Notes: generated by a model from the sequence alone, not told the origin. A stretch of DNA of 38,334 nucleotides from an uncultured Dorea sp. (GCF_934294775.1 NZ_CAKRAH010000022.1:1-38334), one strand, 5' to 3'; positions 1 to 8,217 are shown, counted from the first letter of the stretch. Numbers and translations are program-made.

Positions 1-33
1 GGATCAGGACGTGTTGCTACAATCATCGAGTAA
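1..33 (+). CDS. 3' end of an unidentified upstream gene
   Basis: Frame 1 is open from the first base and ends at TAA (31-33), giving the tail GSGRVATIIE. A terminator follows 37 bases later, which supports a real gene end. The tail loosely resembles C-termini of nucleotide-sugar epimerases such as UDP-GlcNAc 2-epimerase, which would fit the polysaccharide genes downstream, but ten residues are too few to name it. Confidence 0.45.
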   Translation, partial: GSGRVATIIE

Positions 34-70
34 TTATAATCTGTTATCAGAATATTAACTCAAATATATA

Positions 71-99
71 CCCCAGAGGCTTAGGTCTTTGGGGTTTTT
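71..99 (+). terminator. Rho-independent terminator after the partial gene
   Basis: The arms CCCCAGAGG and TCTTTGGGG pair around a short loop (stem 71-94), with one G-T wobble. TTTTT follows at 95-99. It separates the upstream gene from the promoter of the glycosyltransferase unit. Confidence 0.8.
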
Positions 100-134
100 G
101 TGTTATCAATCTTTTTCGGACCAGGTCTATGGTC

Positions 135-163
135 TTGAAGAAAAGTACTGAATTTTGTATACT
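135..163 (+). promoter_or_regulatory. Predicted sigma-A promoter for the polysaccharide genes
   Basis: TTGAAG (135-140) and TATACT (158-163) are separated by exactly 17 bases, a good match to the housekeeping consensus. It lies after the upstream terminator and about 70 bases before the glycosyltransferase start. Confidence 0.6.
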
Positions 164-233
164 TAATATATTAATAGTACAGAAATTAAAAAATGATTAA
201 GGATAATAAGAAAAAAAGGAGTATGCATAATTT

Positions 234-1244
234 ATGCCAAGATTGAGTATTATTGTACCTGTTTATCAGGCGAAGGAATATCTTGAAAAATGTATAAATA
301 GTATTTTGGAACAATCATTTGTTGATTTTGAATTGATTCTGGTAGATGATGGTTCGGATGATGGATGTGAAAGAATCTGCAATAATTATGCGAAAAAGGA
401 TGAGCGGGTCAAGATTATCCGGCAGGAGAACCAGGGTGTTTCAAGTGCAAGAAATACAGGATTGGATTATGCAACGGGAAAGTATATTGCTTTTGTTGAT
501 GCGGATGACTGGGTTGAGAAGGATCTGTTTGAAGAATCGATAAATGCAATAGAAAAGAGTAAAGCTGATATTTTATATCATGGATTTGTGAAAGATATAT
601 GTAGTGATACCGAAAAAGAACCTGTTATGAAAGGAATGCCTGAAATAGAAGGTGTTTTATCAAAACGGACAATGAAAGAATATATATTAAAACAAAATGG
701 AGAAATGAACGTTAATGTCTTTAGTTACATTTTTAGAAAAAAAGTATTGGATGATATAAAATTTAATACAAATATGTCGTATGCGGAAGATACGGTTTTT
801 GTAATGCAAACATTAGCGAAAGTTAGAAGTTATTGCTTGTTAAAAAATTGTGGTTATCATTATAATGTTCGTGTAGGATCAGCAGCATATCGATGGCAAC
901 CTAAAATGGTAGAATGCTATAAGAAAAGTTTTAATGAAGTACTGTTATTTTATAAATCATTACATTTATCAAAGCAACAAGCAAGTACAGTTATGGCGAT
1001 AAAGGTGATGAACGGATATGCAACTCTTATATATAACCTGTGCCTGCCAACATGTCCATTAAAACGAAAAGAAAAAATGAAGATATTAAAGCAGGCAAGA
1101 AAAGAATTCAGAATCGATTATTATAAGAAAGATTACAAAGTAGCCGCAGATAGTTTATTTGAGAGAATCAAAACAATATTAACCATTCTTCATTTAGAAG
1201 GAATTCTAATTACTTTTGGACCGTTATATTGCCGGAGGAAATAG
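234..1244 (+). CDS. Family 2 glycosyltransferase (GT-A fold)
   Basis: This protein (336 aa) should transfer a sugar from a nucleotide-sugar donor onto a growing surface polysaccharide at the inner face of the membrane. The N-terminal 110 residues are a typical GT2 domain: the strand LSIIVPVY at the start, the nucleotide-binding Asp pair at residues 38-39 (VDDGS), the ENQGVSSARN segment, and the metal-binding DADD at 89-92. The C-terminal two thirds is less conserved and probably sets acceptor specificity. No multi-pass membrane region is visible. AAGGAG at 216-221 precedes ATG 234. The next gene begins two bases after the stop, so the two are almost certainly co-transcribed. Donor and linkage cannot be read from sequence. 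The family call is firm. Confidence 0.9.
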   Translation: MPRLSIIVPVYQAKEYLEKCINSILEQSFVDFELILVDDGSDDGCERICNNYAKKDERVKIIRQENQGVSSARNTGLDYATGKYIAFVDADDWVEKDLFEESINAIEKSKADILYHGFVKDICSDTEKEPVMKGMPEIEGVLSKRTMKEYILKQNGEMNVNVFSYIFRKKVLDDIKFNTNMSYAEDTVFVMQTLAKVRSYCLLKNCGYHYNVRVGSAAYRWQPKMVECYKKSFNEVLLFYKSLHLSKQQASTVMAIKVMNGYATLIYNLCLPTCPLKRKEKMKILKQARKEFRIDYYKKDYKVAADSLFERIKTILTILHLEGILITFGPLYCRRK

Positions 1245-1246
1245 AT

Positions 1247-2263
1247 ATGAGCAGACAAGAAATAGATTTTGTAATCACCTGGGTGGATGGAGCAGATCCG
1301 GCATGGCGGGAAGATAAAAGAGAGGGTATGCGCCAGCAGGGGATGGAAGTTAAGGTTGATGACAGAGAAGAGAGATACCGGGACTGGGATATTTTACAAT
1401 ACTGGTTCAGAGGTGTGGAAAAATTTGCACCATGGGTAAGAAAGATACATTTTGTTACGTATGGGCATCTTCCGAAATGGCTGAATACAAAGAATCCGAA
1501 ATTGCATATTGTTAATCATGAGGATTTTATTCCGGAAAAATACCGGCCGACATTTAATTCGCATGTGATCGAGTGGAATTTTCATCGTATTCATGGTCTG
1601 TCTGATAATTTCGTATATTTTAATGATGATGTGATGTTGTTAAAGCCTGTAAAACGCCAGAATTTTTTTGTGGGAAATCAACCAGTGGACATGCTTGCGT
1701 TACAACCCGATGTAACAAATGTAGAAGATACAACCATGCCATACATTTACCTGAACAACGCCATGTTGCTTGCAAAATATTTTGACAAATGGGATAATAT
1801 GAAGAAACAGCCGGGAGCATATTTTCACATGGGGTATCCTCCGATGTATTTTTTTTATAATATGCTGGAGGTTATGTTTCCTAGATTTACCGGCTTTTAC
1901 ACGGTACATGGACCATCGCCGCTTAAGAAGAGTACATACGAGACTATATGGAACCTTGAACCGGAGCTTCTGGATCATGTCTGCTCACATCCATTCAGAC
2001 ACAAAGAGGATGTGAATCAGTACGTATTACGGGAATATGAGAAACTGATGGGGAATTTTGTTCCGAAAAATGTAAAAAAATTCTGTAAGTATTATAATTT
2101 GAAAAAGAAAAATAAAGACCTTGTAGATACAATCGTAAATCAGAAAGTGGCATCTGTCTGTATCAACGATAGTAATACAGAGATTCCATATGAAAAAGTA
2201 AAGAAGGAATTAAAGATGGCATTTGAACAGATTTTTCCGGAGAAGTCATCGTTTGAGTTGTAA
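1247..2263 (+). CDS. Stealth-family sugar-phosphate transferase
   Basis: Stealth proteins transfer a sugar phosphate, building phosphodiester-linked capsular polymers; relatives include bacterial capsule polymerases and eukaryotic GlcNAc-1-phosphotransferase. The conserved regions appear in order: CR1 with IDFVITWVDG near the start; CR2 from YRDWDILQYWFRG through IHFVTYG to FVYFNDDVML; CR3 around MGYPPMYFF; and CR4 with SHPFRHKEDVNQY. At 338 aa the length is normal. I chose ATG 1247 over an in-frame TTG at 1229 because GGAGG at 1234-1238 sits 8 bases before the ATG and the conserved region starts at once. With the preceding GT2 gene it forms a small polysaccharide unit, perhaps the tail of a larger capsule or teichoic-acid locus to the left. 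The sugar is unknown. Confidence 0.9.
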   Translation: MSRQEIDFVITWVDGADPAWREDKREGMRQQGMEVKVDDREERYRDWDILQYWFRGVEKFAPWVRKIHFVTYGHLPKWLNTKNPKLHIVNHEDFIPEKYRPTFNSHVIEWNFHRIHGLSDNFVYFNDDVMLLKPVKRQNFFVGNQPVDMLALQPDVTNVEDTTMPYIYLNNAMLLAKYFDKWDNMKKQPGAYFHMGYPPMYFFYNMLEVMFPRFTGFYTVHGPSPLKKSTYETIWNLEPELLDHVCSHPFRHKEDVNQYVLREYEKLMGNFVPKNVKKFCKYYNLKKKNKDLVDTIVNQKVASVCINDSNTEIPYEKVKKELKMAFEQIFPEKSSFEL

Positions 2264-2299
2264 GGTATTTTCAGTAGATTTTACAGGAAGGAGAACAAC

Positions 2300-3229
2300 A
2301 TGTACGATCCAGAGATAGTAATCATAGGAGCAGCAATCATAGATGTACTTGCCAGACCAGTAAGTGCTAAAGTGTTTGAAACAGGCTCTTATCCGGCAGA
2401 AGATATCCATATGACGACTGGGGCGGATGCATTAAATGAAGCAACGATTCTTGCACATATGAATCGTAAAGTACAACTGGAAACTGTGATTGGCAGAGAC
2501 GATGCAGGGCAGTTTATCCTGAATCATCTGAAATCTGCCGGAATATATGTAAGAGAAAGTTGCGTACAGGAAACGGAGAAAACAGGAATGAATATCGTTC
2601 TGGTGGAGGCAGACGGAACCAGAAGTTTCCTGACAAATCCGAATGGAACACTTAGAAGTCTTTGTATAGAACATATTCAGACGCCGTTCCCTGAGAGTGC
2701 AAAAATTATATGTTTTGCCAGTATCTTTGTATTTCCGAAGATTGGCCAGAATGAATTAACCAGAATATTTCAGACGGCAAAATCACAAGGGAAGATTGTC
2801 TGTGCAGATATGACAAAAAGAAAGAAAAATGAGACATTACAGGATATGGTAGAGGCGTTGTCATATATTGATTATTTATTCCCAAATGATGAGGAAGCAA
2901 TGCTGCTTACAGGTGCGGGTTCGGTTGAAAAAGCGGCCGAATTATTAAAATGTACAGGAGTGGAAAATGTGATCATAAAATGTGGAAAACGTGGATGTTA
3001 TATCAGGACGGACGTGGAAAAATGTTGGATTAGTGCAGAGAAAGATGTGAAATGTATAGATACAACAGGAGCGGGAGATAGCTTTGTAGCAGGATTTCTT
3101 AATGCATTGTTAGATGGAAAAAGTGTAATGGAATGTGCCAGAGAAGGCAATTGGTATGGTGCAAAGTCGGTTCAACGTGTTGGCGCAACAGATTGGCTGA
3201 GCAAAGAGAAAAAGTGTAGTTTGAGCTGA
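2300..3229 (+). CDS. PfkB-family carbohydrate kinase
   Basis: This is a 309-aa ribokinase-fold kinase that transfers phosphate from ATP to a sugar or nucleoside hydroxyl. The N-terminal VIIGAAIIDV strand, the substrate loop TTGADALNEA, and the C-terminal anion-hole and catalytic motif DTTGAGDSF (catalytic Asp in GAGD) are all present. The length is typical. GGAAGGAG lies just before ATG 2300, and the gap to the Stealth gene is 36 bases, so read-through is possible. The AraC regulator directly downstream suggests a local sugar-response unit. Ribokinase, fructokinase and nucleoside kinase remain possible, since this superfamily does not reveal its substrate by motif. Confidence 0.85.
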   Translation: MYDPEIVIIGAAIIDVLARPVSAKVFETGSYPAEDIHMTTGADALNEATILAHMNRKVQLETVIGRDDAGQFILNHLKSAGIYVRESCVQETEKTGMNIVLVEADGTRSFLTNPNGTLRSLCIEHIQTPFPESAKIICFASIFVFPKIGQNELTRIFQTAKSQGKIVCADMTKRKKNETLQDMVEALSYIDYLFPNDEEAMLLTGAGSVEKAAELLKCTGVENVIIKCGKRGCYIRTDVEKCWISAEKDVKCIDTTGAGDSFVAGFLNALLDGKSVMECAREGNWYGAKSVQRVGATDWLSKEKKCSLS

Positions 3230-3269
3230 TAAATGGAAACGTATAAATAACAATATGGAGTAAAGAGAC

Positions 3270-4094
3270 ATGGATTATTCACATGAGATTATTATTCCCA
3301 ATGATGATCTTCCTTTTAAGATGTTCATATTCGAGGGAAGCCAGGGAGGGTATATCCGTCAGAAACACTGGCATAGATCAATAGAGATATTTGCAGTATT
3401 CGACGGTGAGATGGAATTCTACCTGAATGATGAAAGATATCCGCTTCATCCGGGGGAATTCATGCTTGTGAATTCGAATGAGCTGCATTCTATTTATGCA
3501 CCGAAAAAAAATGAGACACTGGTCATTCAGATACCACTTACAACATTTGAAAGATATTATACAGATGATGGGTTCATATACTTTTCCCATAGCTCCAGAA
3601 TCCAGGATGAGGAAGTAATGGGGGTGTTTGAAAAAATGTATCGTATATATGTGGAAAAAAAGACCGGGTACGAATATAAGGTGCAGAGTCTGTATTATCG
3701 TCTTCTGTATCTGTTGGTAAGTAAGTATCGAAAGACACATCTGGATGCAGAAAAAGTCCGTGCAAATAAGAAATTGAACAAGCTGTCAACAATTACGGAT
3801 TATATTAAACAAAATTATAATAAGGAACTTTCATTGGAAAGTCTTGCAAGAACATTCAATTATTCTCCGACGTATTTATCACGTATGTTCCGGAAGTATG
3901 CACAGATGAGTTATAAGACTTATCTGGATAATCTAAGGCTTCGACATGCATATAATGATCTGGTGAATACAGATCTTTCCATCGGAATGATCGCAGAGAA
4001 GAATGGATTTGCGGGAAGCAAGGCATTTGGAAGGGTGTTCAAGGAGCAGTATGGGGTACTGCCGAGCGAATATAGAAAAGGAAATCATAAATAG
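3270..4094 (+). CDS. AraC-family transcriptional regulator with cupin sensor domain
   Basis: This 274-aa regulator has an N-terminal cupin domain (about residues 20-110, with HWHRSIEIF and LHPGEFMLVN) and a C-terminal AraC/XylS DNA-binding domain (about 165-270) with two helix-turn-helix units. The first carries LSLESLARTFNYSPTYLSRM; the second contains SIGMIAEKNGF followed by the family signature around FGRVFKEQYG. Cupin-AraC regulators usually activate sugar-utilisation genes on binding a sugar. It follows the PfkB kinase by 40 bases, so it may control that kinase or genes outside the window. No convincing operator was found. Confidence 0.88.
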   Translation: MDYSHEIIIPNDDLPFKMFIFEGSQGGYIRQKHWHRSIEIFAVFDGEMEFYLNDERYPLHPGEFMLVNSNELHSIYAPKKNETLVIQIPLTTFERYYTDDGFIYFSHSSRIQDEEVMGVFEKMYRIYVEKKTGYEYKVQSLYYRLLYLLVSKYRKTHLDAEKVRANKKLNKLSTITDYIKQNYNKELSLESLARTFNYSPTYLSRMFRKYAQMSYKTYLDNLRLRHAYNDLVNTDLSIGMIAEKNGFAGSKAFGRVFKEQYGVLPSEYRKGNHK

Positions 4095-4123
4095 GACAAT
4101 TTGATGGGAATGGTGTGTTGAAC

Positions 4124-4798
4124 ATGGAAAAAAAGAGAGAAAAAACATTAGTTGAAAAGACATCAGAACGTATTGTTGAATTTATCAAAGAACGTAATAT
4201 GCAACCGGGAGACAGACTTCCAAGTGAGCATGAGCTTACAGATATGTTAGAGGTTGGAAGGGGAACATTAAGAGAAGCCATAAAAACATTGATGTCTCAT
4301 AATATATTGGATGTCAGACAGGGAGCAGGGACATTTGTTTCATACAAAAATGGAATACCAGAAGACCCTTTAGGATTAGCATTAGAGGACTCGGATGATA
4401 AATTATTGTTGGATATGTTGGAAGTGAGGATGATTCTGGAGCCGGAAATAGCAGAACTGGCTGCAATGAATGCGACAACACCACAGATTGATGAATTGTT
4501 CAGGCAATGTAGACAGGTAGAGGATTTGATAAAAGAAAACAAATCTTATATACAAGTGGATGCATTGTTTCATCAGACTGTTGCTGAGTGCAGTGGTAAT
4601 CGGATTATAGGAAAAATGATGCCAATTATCACATCCTCTATTCAATTAAATGTAGGAGGAACAAGGGACCAGTTTAAAAAACAGACGATAACTGAGCACA
4701 AGGTTATTGCAGAAGCAATAGCAAACAGAGACGCACGGGGAGCCAAATATGCGATGATTGCACACTTGAACACGACAAGGTCTGGAATCTCATATTAA
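4124..4798 (+). CDS. FadR-type GntR regulator, paralogue 1
   Basis: This regulator (224 aa) has an N-terminal GntR winged helix (PGDRLPSE, VGRGTLREAI, RQGAGTFVSY) and an all-helical FCD ligand domain with MLEVRMILEPEIAELAA. The likely metal-binding residues are D and H in VDALFHQ and the later H in EHK and IAHL. FCD-type GntR proteins respond to sugar acids and related carboxylates, matching the sugar-acid operon nearby. I chose ATG 4124 over GTG 4115 because the paralogue at 5561 starts with the same MEKK sequence. Its ribosome binding site is poor. The two paralogues are roughly 60 percent identical by eye, so duplication and split control are likely. It ends at a strong terminator. Confidence 0.88.
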   Translation: MEKKREKTLVEKTSERIVEFIKERNMQPGDRLPSEHELTDMLEVGRGTLREAIKTLMSHNILDVRQGAGTFVSYKNGIPEDPLGLALEDSDDKLLLDMLEVRMILEPEIAELAAMNATTPQIDELFRQCRQVEDLIKENKSYIQVDALFHQTVAECSGNRIIGKMMPIITSSIQLNVGGTRDQFKKQTITEHKVIAEAIANRDARGAKYAMIAHLNTTRSGISY

Positions 4799-4803
4799 TG
4801 TTC

Positions 4804-4831
4804 AAGCATCCGGCACATTCCGGATGCTTTT
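4804..4831 (+). terminator. Rho-independent terminator
   Basis: AAGCATCCGG (4804-4813) and CCGGATGCTT (4820-4829) form a perfect 10-bp stem with a 6-base loop, followed by a short T run. It lies between the GntR gene and the convergent HIT gene and may act in both directions. Confidence 0.85.
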
Positions 4832-4848
4832 GCAAAAGAAATAAAGGG

Positions 4849-5277
4849 TTAATATTTCTCTAAGGCATCTTGTATCAATTTTATACGTAATTGGTATTCC
4901 CTGTCACTTAATAAAGTTTTTGGATGAGTATCAGTAAATGGACGGCCCCATTCCGGTCCGTTTTCGTGTTTAGGAACCAGATGTACGTGAAAATGAGAGA
5001 CTAAATCGCCGTATACAGCATAATTAATCTTATCCGCATGAAACAATTCCTTTAACACATGGGCACATTTTGCCAAAGAACGAGTGAATGCTGTTTGTTC
5101 ATCTTGAGTTAGTTGAAAGAGTTCTTCTTTGTGTTCTGAAAAGGCTAGAACACATCTGCCGGCATAGCGCTGGTCTTTGAATAAATATAATGTGGCACAT
5201 GGCATATCGCATATCTTTATCATAAGATTTTGGAGACGATGATCTTTTGTACAGTAAAAGCAGTCGCTTTTGTTCAT
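4849..5277 (-). CDS. HIT-family nucleotide hydrolase
   Basis: This 142-aa protein belongs to the histidine triad superfamily, which hydrolyses nucleoside phosphoramidates or dinucleoside polyphosphates. The triad H95-F-H97-V-H99-L-V is intact, with the middle His as the expected nucleophile. A CFYC pair at residues 6-9 could bind zinc, as in some HIT proteins. AAAGGA precedes ATG 5277. The gene is the only minus-strand one in the first 28 kb and sits between the two GntR paralogues, which makes a direct role in the sugar pathway unlikely. The family call is firm but the substrate is unknown. Confidence 0.9.
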   Translation of the reverse strand: MNKSDCFYCTKDHRLQNLMIKICDMPCATLYLFKDQRYAGRCVLAFSEHKEELFQLTQDEQTAFTRSLAKCAHVLKELFHADKINYAVYGDLVSHFHVHLVPKHENGPEWGRPFTDTHPKTLLSDREYQLRIKLIQDALEKY

Positions 5278-5560
5278 ATAGCGTCATTCCTTTCGTTTTT
5301 TATCTAATATAGCATGAAAATCAAAAAAGTAAATAAATAACATGAAAATGGTGGAAAGATATGATGAATTAAAACGAAAGATAAAAAAGGTATTGTAGGT
5401 ATATATAAAAATAGAGCTTACATTTTATGTAATATGTATAAAAAATAAAAAAATTACCAATTAGTGTAAAAAATGAGGTAATATACATCATATGAATTAC
5501 TTTTAGGAGAGAAGAAAAAGAAAAACAACAATTGTAATAGAGTTGGGAATAGGATATGTT
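5278..5560. promoter_or_regulatory. Divergent intergenic region between HIT and the second GntR gene
   Basis: This very AT-rich region must hold both divergent promoters. One visible structure is a 6-bp inverted repeat, ATTACC (5453-5458) and GGTAAT (5477-5482), about 80 bases before the GntR start. It could be an operator, but arms this short can arise by chance in AT-rich DNA. I could not choose a convincing -35/-10 pair. Confidence 0.3.
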
Positions 5561-6262
5561 ATGGAAAAGAAGAGTGAGAAAACGTTAGCGGAATTTACGT
5601 CTGACAGAATATTAGCATGGATAAAAGACAATGATATGAAACCGGGAGATCGGCTGCCAAGTGAAAAAAATCTGATGAAGATGTTTTCGGTAGGAAGAGG
5701 AACTTTGCGAGAAGCAATTAAATTTCTGGTTTCACATAATGTAGTTGAAACCAGACAAGGGGCAGGAACTTTTATTTCCTACAAAAATGGAATTTCGGAA
5801 GATCCATTAGGATTAGTTTTGGAGGATACGGATGAACGACTGCTATATGATATGCTGGAGGTACGTATGATCCTGGAACCGGAGATTGCAGGGATGGCGG
5901 CAGTAAATGCTACAACACTTCAAATAGATGAGTTGTTTACAATATGTGATGAATTAAAAAGGTATCTGGAAGATAAAAAATCATATATTGAAATAGATGC
6001 AAAATTACATGGAAAGATAGCAGAGTGTAGTGGAAATAAGATGATTACTAAATTGGCTCCGATTATTACGTCTTCTATACAGATGAATATTGGGGAAACA
6101 AAAGATTGCTATAAACCAGAGACTTATCTGGAACATAAGCTTATTATAGATATGATAGCTAGTCACGATCAAAGAGGTGCGCGTTATGCAATGGTTGCAC
6201 ATTTAAATGCTGCACGGAATGGAATAATGAATAAAAGAAAAGATTCTGTCTTAGAAGGATAG
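5561..6262 (+). CDS. FadR-type GntR regulator, paralogue 2, probable regulator of the sugar-acid operon
   Basis: At 233 aa this is the paralogue of the regulator at 4124. The winged helix (PGDRLPSE, VGRGTLREAI, RQGAGTFISY) and the FCD domain with the same MLEVRMILEPEIAGMAA core and conserved D/H metal positions (EIDAKLHGK, EHK, VAHL) are present. ATG 5561 is preferred to the in-frame TTG at 5543 because it aligns with the paralogue. The TRAP-transporter operon begins about 410 bases downstream on the same strand, so this is the best candidate for its repressor, acting perhaps at the near-palindrome at 6605-6621. The C-terminus is about 10 residues longer than in paralogue 1, and its last codons lie inside the terminator stem. 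Confidence 0.88.
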   Translation: MEKKSEKTLAEFTSDRILAWIKDNDMKPGDRLPSEKNLMKMFSVGRGTLREAIKFLVSHNVVETRQGAGTFISYKNGISEDPLGLVLEDTDERLLYDMLEVRMILEPEIAGMAAVNATTLQIDELFTICDELKRYLEDKKSYIEIDAKLHGKIAECSGNKMITKLAPIITSSIQMNIGETKDCYKPETYLEHKLIIDMIASHDQRGARYAMVAHLNAARNGIMNKRKDSVLEG

Positions 6263-6273
6263 AATCTTTTTTT
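6238..6273 (+). terminator. Terminator overlapping the end of the GntR gene
   Basis: AAAAGATTCT (6238-6247) pairs perfectly with AGAATCTTTT (6261-6270), and the T run extends to 6273. The stop codon (6260-6262) lies at the loop-stem junction. Repeat copy 1 starts at the very next base. Confidence 0.85.
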
Positions 6274-6316
6274 ATACCAAAGTATGCAAGAGAAGCTGCC
6301 AGTGGCAGGTTTTCTG
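6274..6316 (+). repeat. 43-bp structured dispersed repeat, copy 1
   Basis: The copy starts with ATACCAAAGTATGC and continues with GCTGCCAGTGGCAGG. It differs from copy 3 (28901-28943) at one position and from copy 2 (14178-14220) at six, without gaps. Two stems can form: ATAC/GTAT around a CAAA loop, and a longer arm capped by CTGCC-AGT-GGCAG. It directly abuts the T tract of the upstream terminator. I do not recognise the family. Confidence 0.85.
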
Positions 6317-6564
6317 TATTGACATATGTTCAAAAAGATCTCGGAGATGGGGGAGAGTATAAATAAAAGAGAGGATAAGAGGAATGAAAGTACAAAACAT
6401 AAAGGAATGATGTTTAAAGGGAAAAATGCAAATAGATAATATGAATTTATATAAAGGTATGATGAATTTGCAAAAAACAAAAGACCTGTATTGTGCGTAA
6501 AAACAGAAAAATCACTAAAAAACTGTGCAAAACATAGAATGATATGTTAAAAACCTATCAATAA

Positions 6565-6593
6565 TTGACTTTGAAATAAAAAAGTGCAATGAT
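6565..6593 (+). promoter_or_regulatory. Predicted promoter of the TRAP/sugar-acid operon
   Basis: TTGACT (6565-6570) and AATGAT (6588-6593) are 17 bases apart. The -35 is good and the -10 fair (4 of 6). It is correctly placed about 80 bases before the DctP start. Confidence 0.5.
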
Positions 6594-6604
6594 GAGTTCA
6601 AGAA

Positions 6605-6621
6605 ATACATCGTACGAGTAT
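6605..6621 (+). promoter_or_regulatory. Candidate operator at the start of the sugar-acid operon
   Basis: An 8-bp perfect palindrome TCGTACGA (6610-6617) is flanked by ATAC and GTAT, giving a 17-bp near-palindrome just after the predicted -10, where a repressor would block initiation. FCD-type GntR proteins bind short palindromes of this kind. The link to the regulator at 5561 is inference. Confidence 0.4.
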
Positions 6622-6672
6622 AGCGAATAAATATGACAAATTATGATATGTATGAAATGGAGGAAAAGAAAA

Positions 6673-7695
6673 ATGCGGAAATTTAAGAAGGGGAAACAGG
6701 TAATGGCAGTGTTACTGATGTTTGTAATGATTGTGACATCTGCAACTGCTTGTGGAAGCAAGAAGTCAGTGGAAAAAGAACAGTTAGTATTCCGCATGGC
6801 GATTGTGGATGGAGAATCATCTCCGATTTACAAAGGGGCAAAAGCGATGGCCGATGATGTTTATGAAAAAACAAATGGCAGAATTAAAATCGTAGTTGTG
6901 ACAGGCGGTGCTCTTGGTGATGAGCGAGGATCCGTAGAGCTGTGCAGCCAGGGAGATCTGGACATTGCATCAGCAGCGAACTCTGTATTAACAAACTTTA
7001 TACCGGAGATGGATATTTTGGATCAACCTTACTTATGGGAGAATGAAGAGCAGGCACATGCAGCAGTAGACGGACCGGTTGGAGAACTTATTTCGAAGGC
7101 GGCAGAAGAAAAGTTGAATGTACATGTAATTGGATATCTGGAGTCTGGATTCCGTGATACATTTTCTCTGAAACCGATTAAAACAATGTCTGATTTTAAA
7201 GGCGTGAAAATCAGAACAATGCAAAATCAATATCATATGGCAGCATTCCAGTCATTTGGAGCAATGCCAACTGCGATGGCATATAACGAAGTATTTACAG
7301 CACTTCAACAGGGAACGATTGATGCTTGTGAAAATGCGGTAAGTAACTGTTTGTCAAATGGATACTATGAAGTGACAAAAAATGTAACTTATACTCATCA
7401 TGCATTTACTTACATTCCGGTTATGATGTCTGACAAAGCATGGAATATGATTCCAGATGATTTGAAAGATGAATTTATGGCAGGATGTGAAGAAGGATAT
7501 AAGGCAGAGCGTAAGTACCTGAAAGAAGCAAATGAAGATGCAATCAAAGAACTGAAGAAGAAAGGTGTTAAGTTCTGGGATATTGATATGGATGAATTAA
7601 AAAATGCATATGAAGCAGAAGCAAAGAAAAAGGGATTTACTTTTGATTCGGAATGGCAGAAGGCTGTAAATCAGGTAATTGCTGATACAAAATAG
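6673..7695 (+). CDS. dctP: TRAP transporter solute-binding lipoprotein (DctP family)
   Basis: This is the extracytoplasmic receptor of a tripartite ATP-independent periplasmic transporter (340 aa). It has a lipoprotein signal: basic start MRKFKKGK, hydrophobic core, and a probable acylated Cys27 in SATACGS. The mature part contains typical DctP features, including VKIRTMQN with the Arg that usually holds the substrate carboxylate and the downstream ALQQGTIDACENA. That Arg argues for an organic or sugar acid as cargo. ATG 6673 is preferred to ATG 6643 because GGAGG at 6659-6663 lies 9 bases upstream and it gives a normal signal peptide. DctQ and DctM follow, and the catabolic genes after them suggest a hexuronate-like ligand. 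Confidence 0.92.
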   Translation: MRKFKKGKQVMAVLLMFVMIVTSATACGSKKSVEKEQLVFRMAIVDGESSPIYKGAKAMADDVYEKTNGRIKIVVVTGGALGDERGSVELCSQGDLDIASAANSVLTNFIPEMDILDQPYLWENEEQAHAAVDGPVGELISKAAEEKLNVHVIGYLESGFRDTFSLKPIKTMSDFKGVKIRTMQNQYHMAAFQSFGAMPTAMAYNEVFTALQQGTIDACENAVSNCLSNGYYEVTKNVTYTHHAFTYIPVMMSDKAWNMIPDDLKDEFMAGCEEGYKAERKYLKEANEDAIKELKKKGVKFWDIDMDELKNAYEAEAKKKGFTFDSEWQKAVNQVIADTK

Positions 7696-7707
7696 GAGGA
7701 GAAGAGG

Positions 7708-8217
7708 ATGAAAAAAATATTAAAAGGTCTGACGACAATAGAGAATGTCATCATGGTTGTTACCTTTGCTTTGATGGTTGCCTGTTCTTTTGCACAGGTT
7801 GTAAATCGAAATATATTCAAACTGCCAATTGCCTGGTTTGATGAGGCATCTACATATTGCATGATCTATATGGCACTTATCGGAACGGAAATAGGTCTTC
7901 GTGATGGCACACAGATTGCGGTTACAGCAGTGACTGACAAGCTGCATGGAAGATTTAAAGGGATTATACAGCTGATATCGAAGATTGTTGTTTTGATTTT
8001 TTCGGTAACTATTTTAATTTCTGCAGTCAGAATGGTAGCGACACAGGCGCGTACAGGTCAGACCTCGGCGGCGTTACATCTGCCTATGACAGTACCATAT
8101 GCAGCGTTGGTTATCAGTTTCGCAATGATAGTACTGGTTCAGATAGTAATTGCGCTTGAAATCGGTATGAAACTTGTAAAAGGTGAAAGTTTTGAAGATG
8201 AGGAGGTGGAAGCATAA
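7708..8217 (+). CDS. dctQ: TRAP transporter small permease (DctQ family)
   Basis: This 169-aa protein has four predicted membrane helices (about residues 12-35, 45-65, 88-110 and 128-150), the standard layout of the DctQ subunit that joins the receptor to the large permease. AWFDEASTYCMIYMALIG matches the usual DctQ pattern of an aromatic, an acidic residue and a membrane helix. GGAGG lies before ATG 7708, 12 bases after the DctP stop. Its TAA shares its last base with the DctM start, so translation is probably coupled. Confidence 0.92.
   Translation: MKKILKGLTTIENVIMVVTFALMVACSFAQVVNRNIFKLPIAWFDEASTYCMIYMALIGTEIGLRDGTQIAVTAVTDKLHGRFKGIIQLISKIVVLIFSVTILISAVRMVATQARTGQTSAALHLPMTVPYAALVISFAMIVLVQIVIALEIGMKLVKGESFEDEEVEA

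Larger units (their letters stand above)
6274..6672 (+). other. 399-bp leader region before the TRAP operon
   Basis: After the repeat (to 6316) comes a purine-rich stretch with no supported gene, then a predicted promoter (6565-6593) and a near-palindrome (6605-6621). I see nothing definable between about 6325 and 6560. Confidence 0.5.

Noticed and set aside
1229..1246. Upstream TTG start of the Stealth gene, overlapping the glycosyltransferase
   Set aside because: The ribosome binding site GGAGG (1234-1238) lies inside this extension, so ATG 1247 is the likely start.
6319..6324. Perfect TTGACA just after repeat copy 1
   Set aside because: No -10-like hexamer lies 16-18 bases downstream (the sequence there is GC-richer), so it is not called a promoter.
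6347..6439. Small 30-codon open frame in the TRAP leader, starting MGESINKRED
   Set aside because: The GGAG-like sequence lies too close to its ATG, the composition is low-complexity and nothing supports translation.
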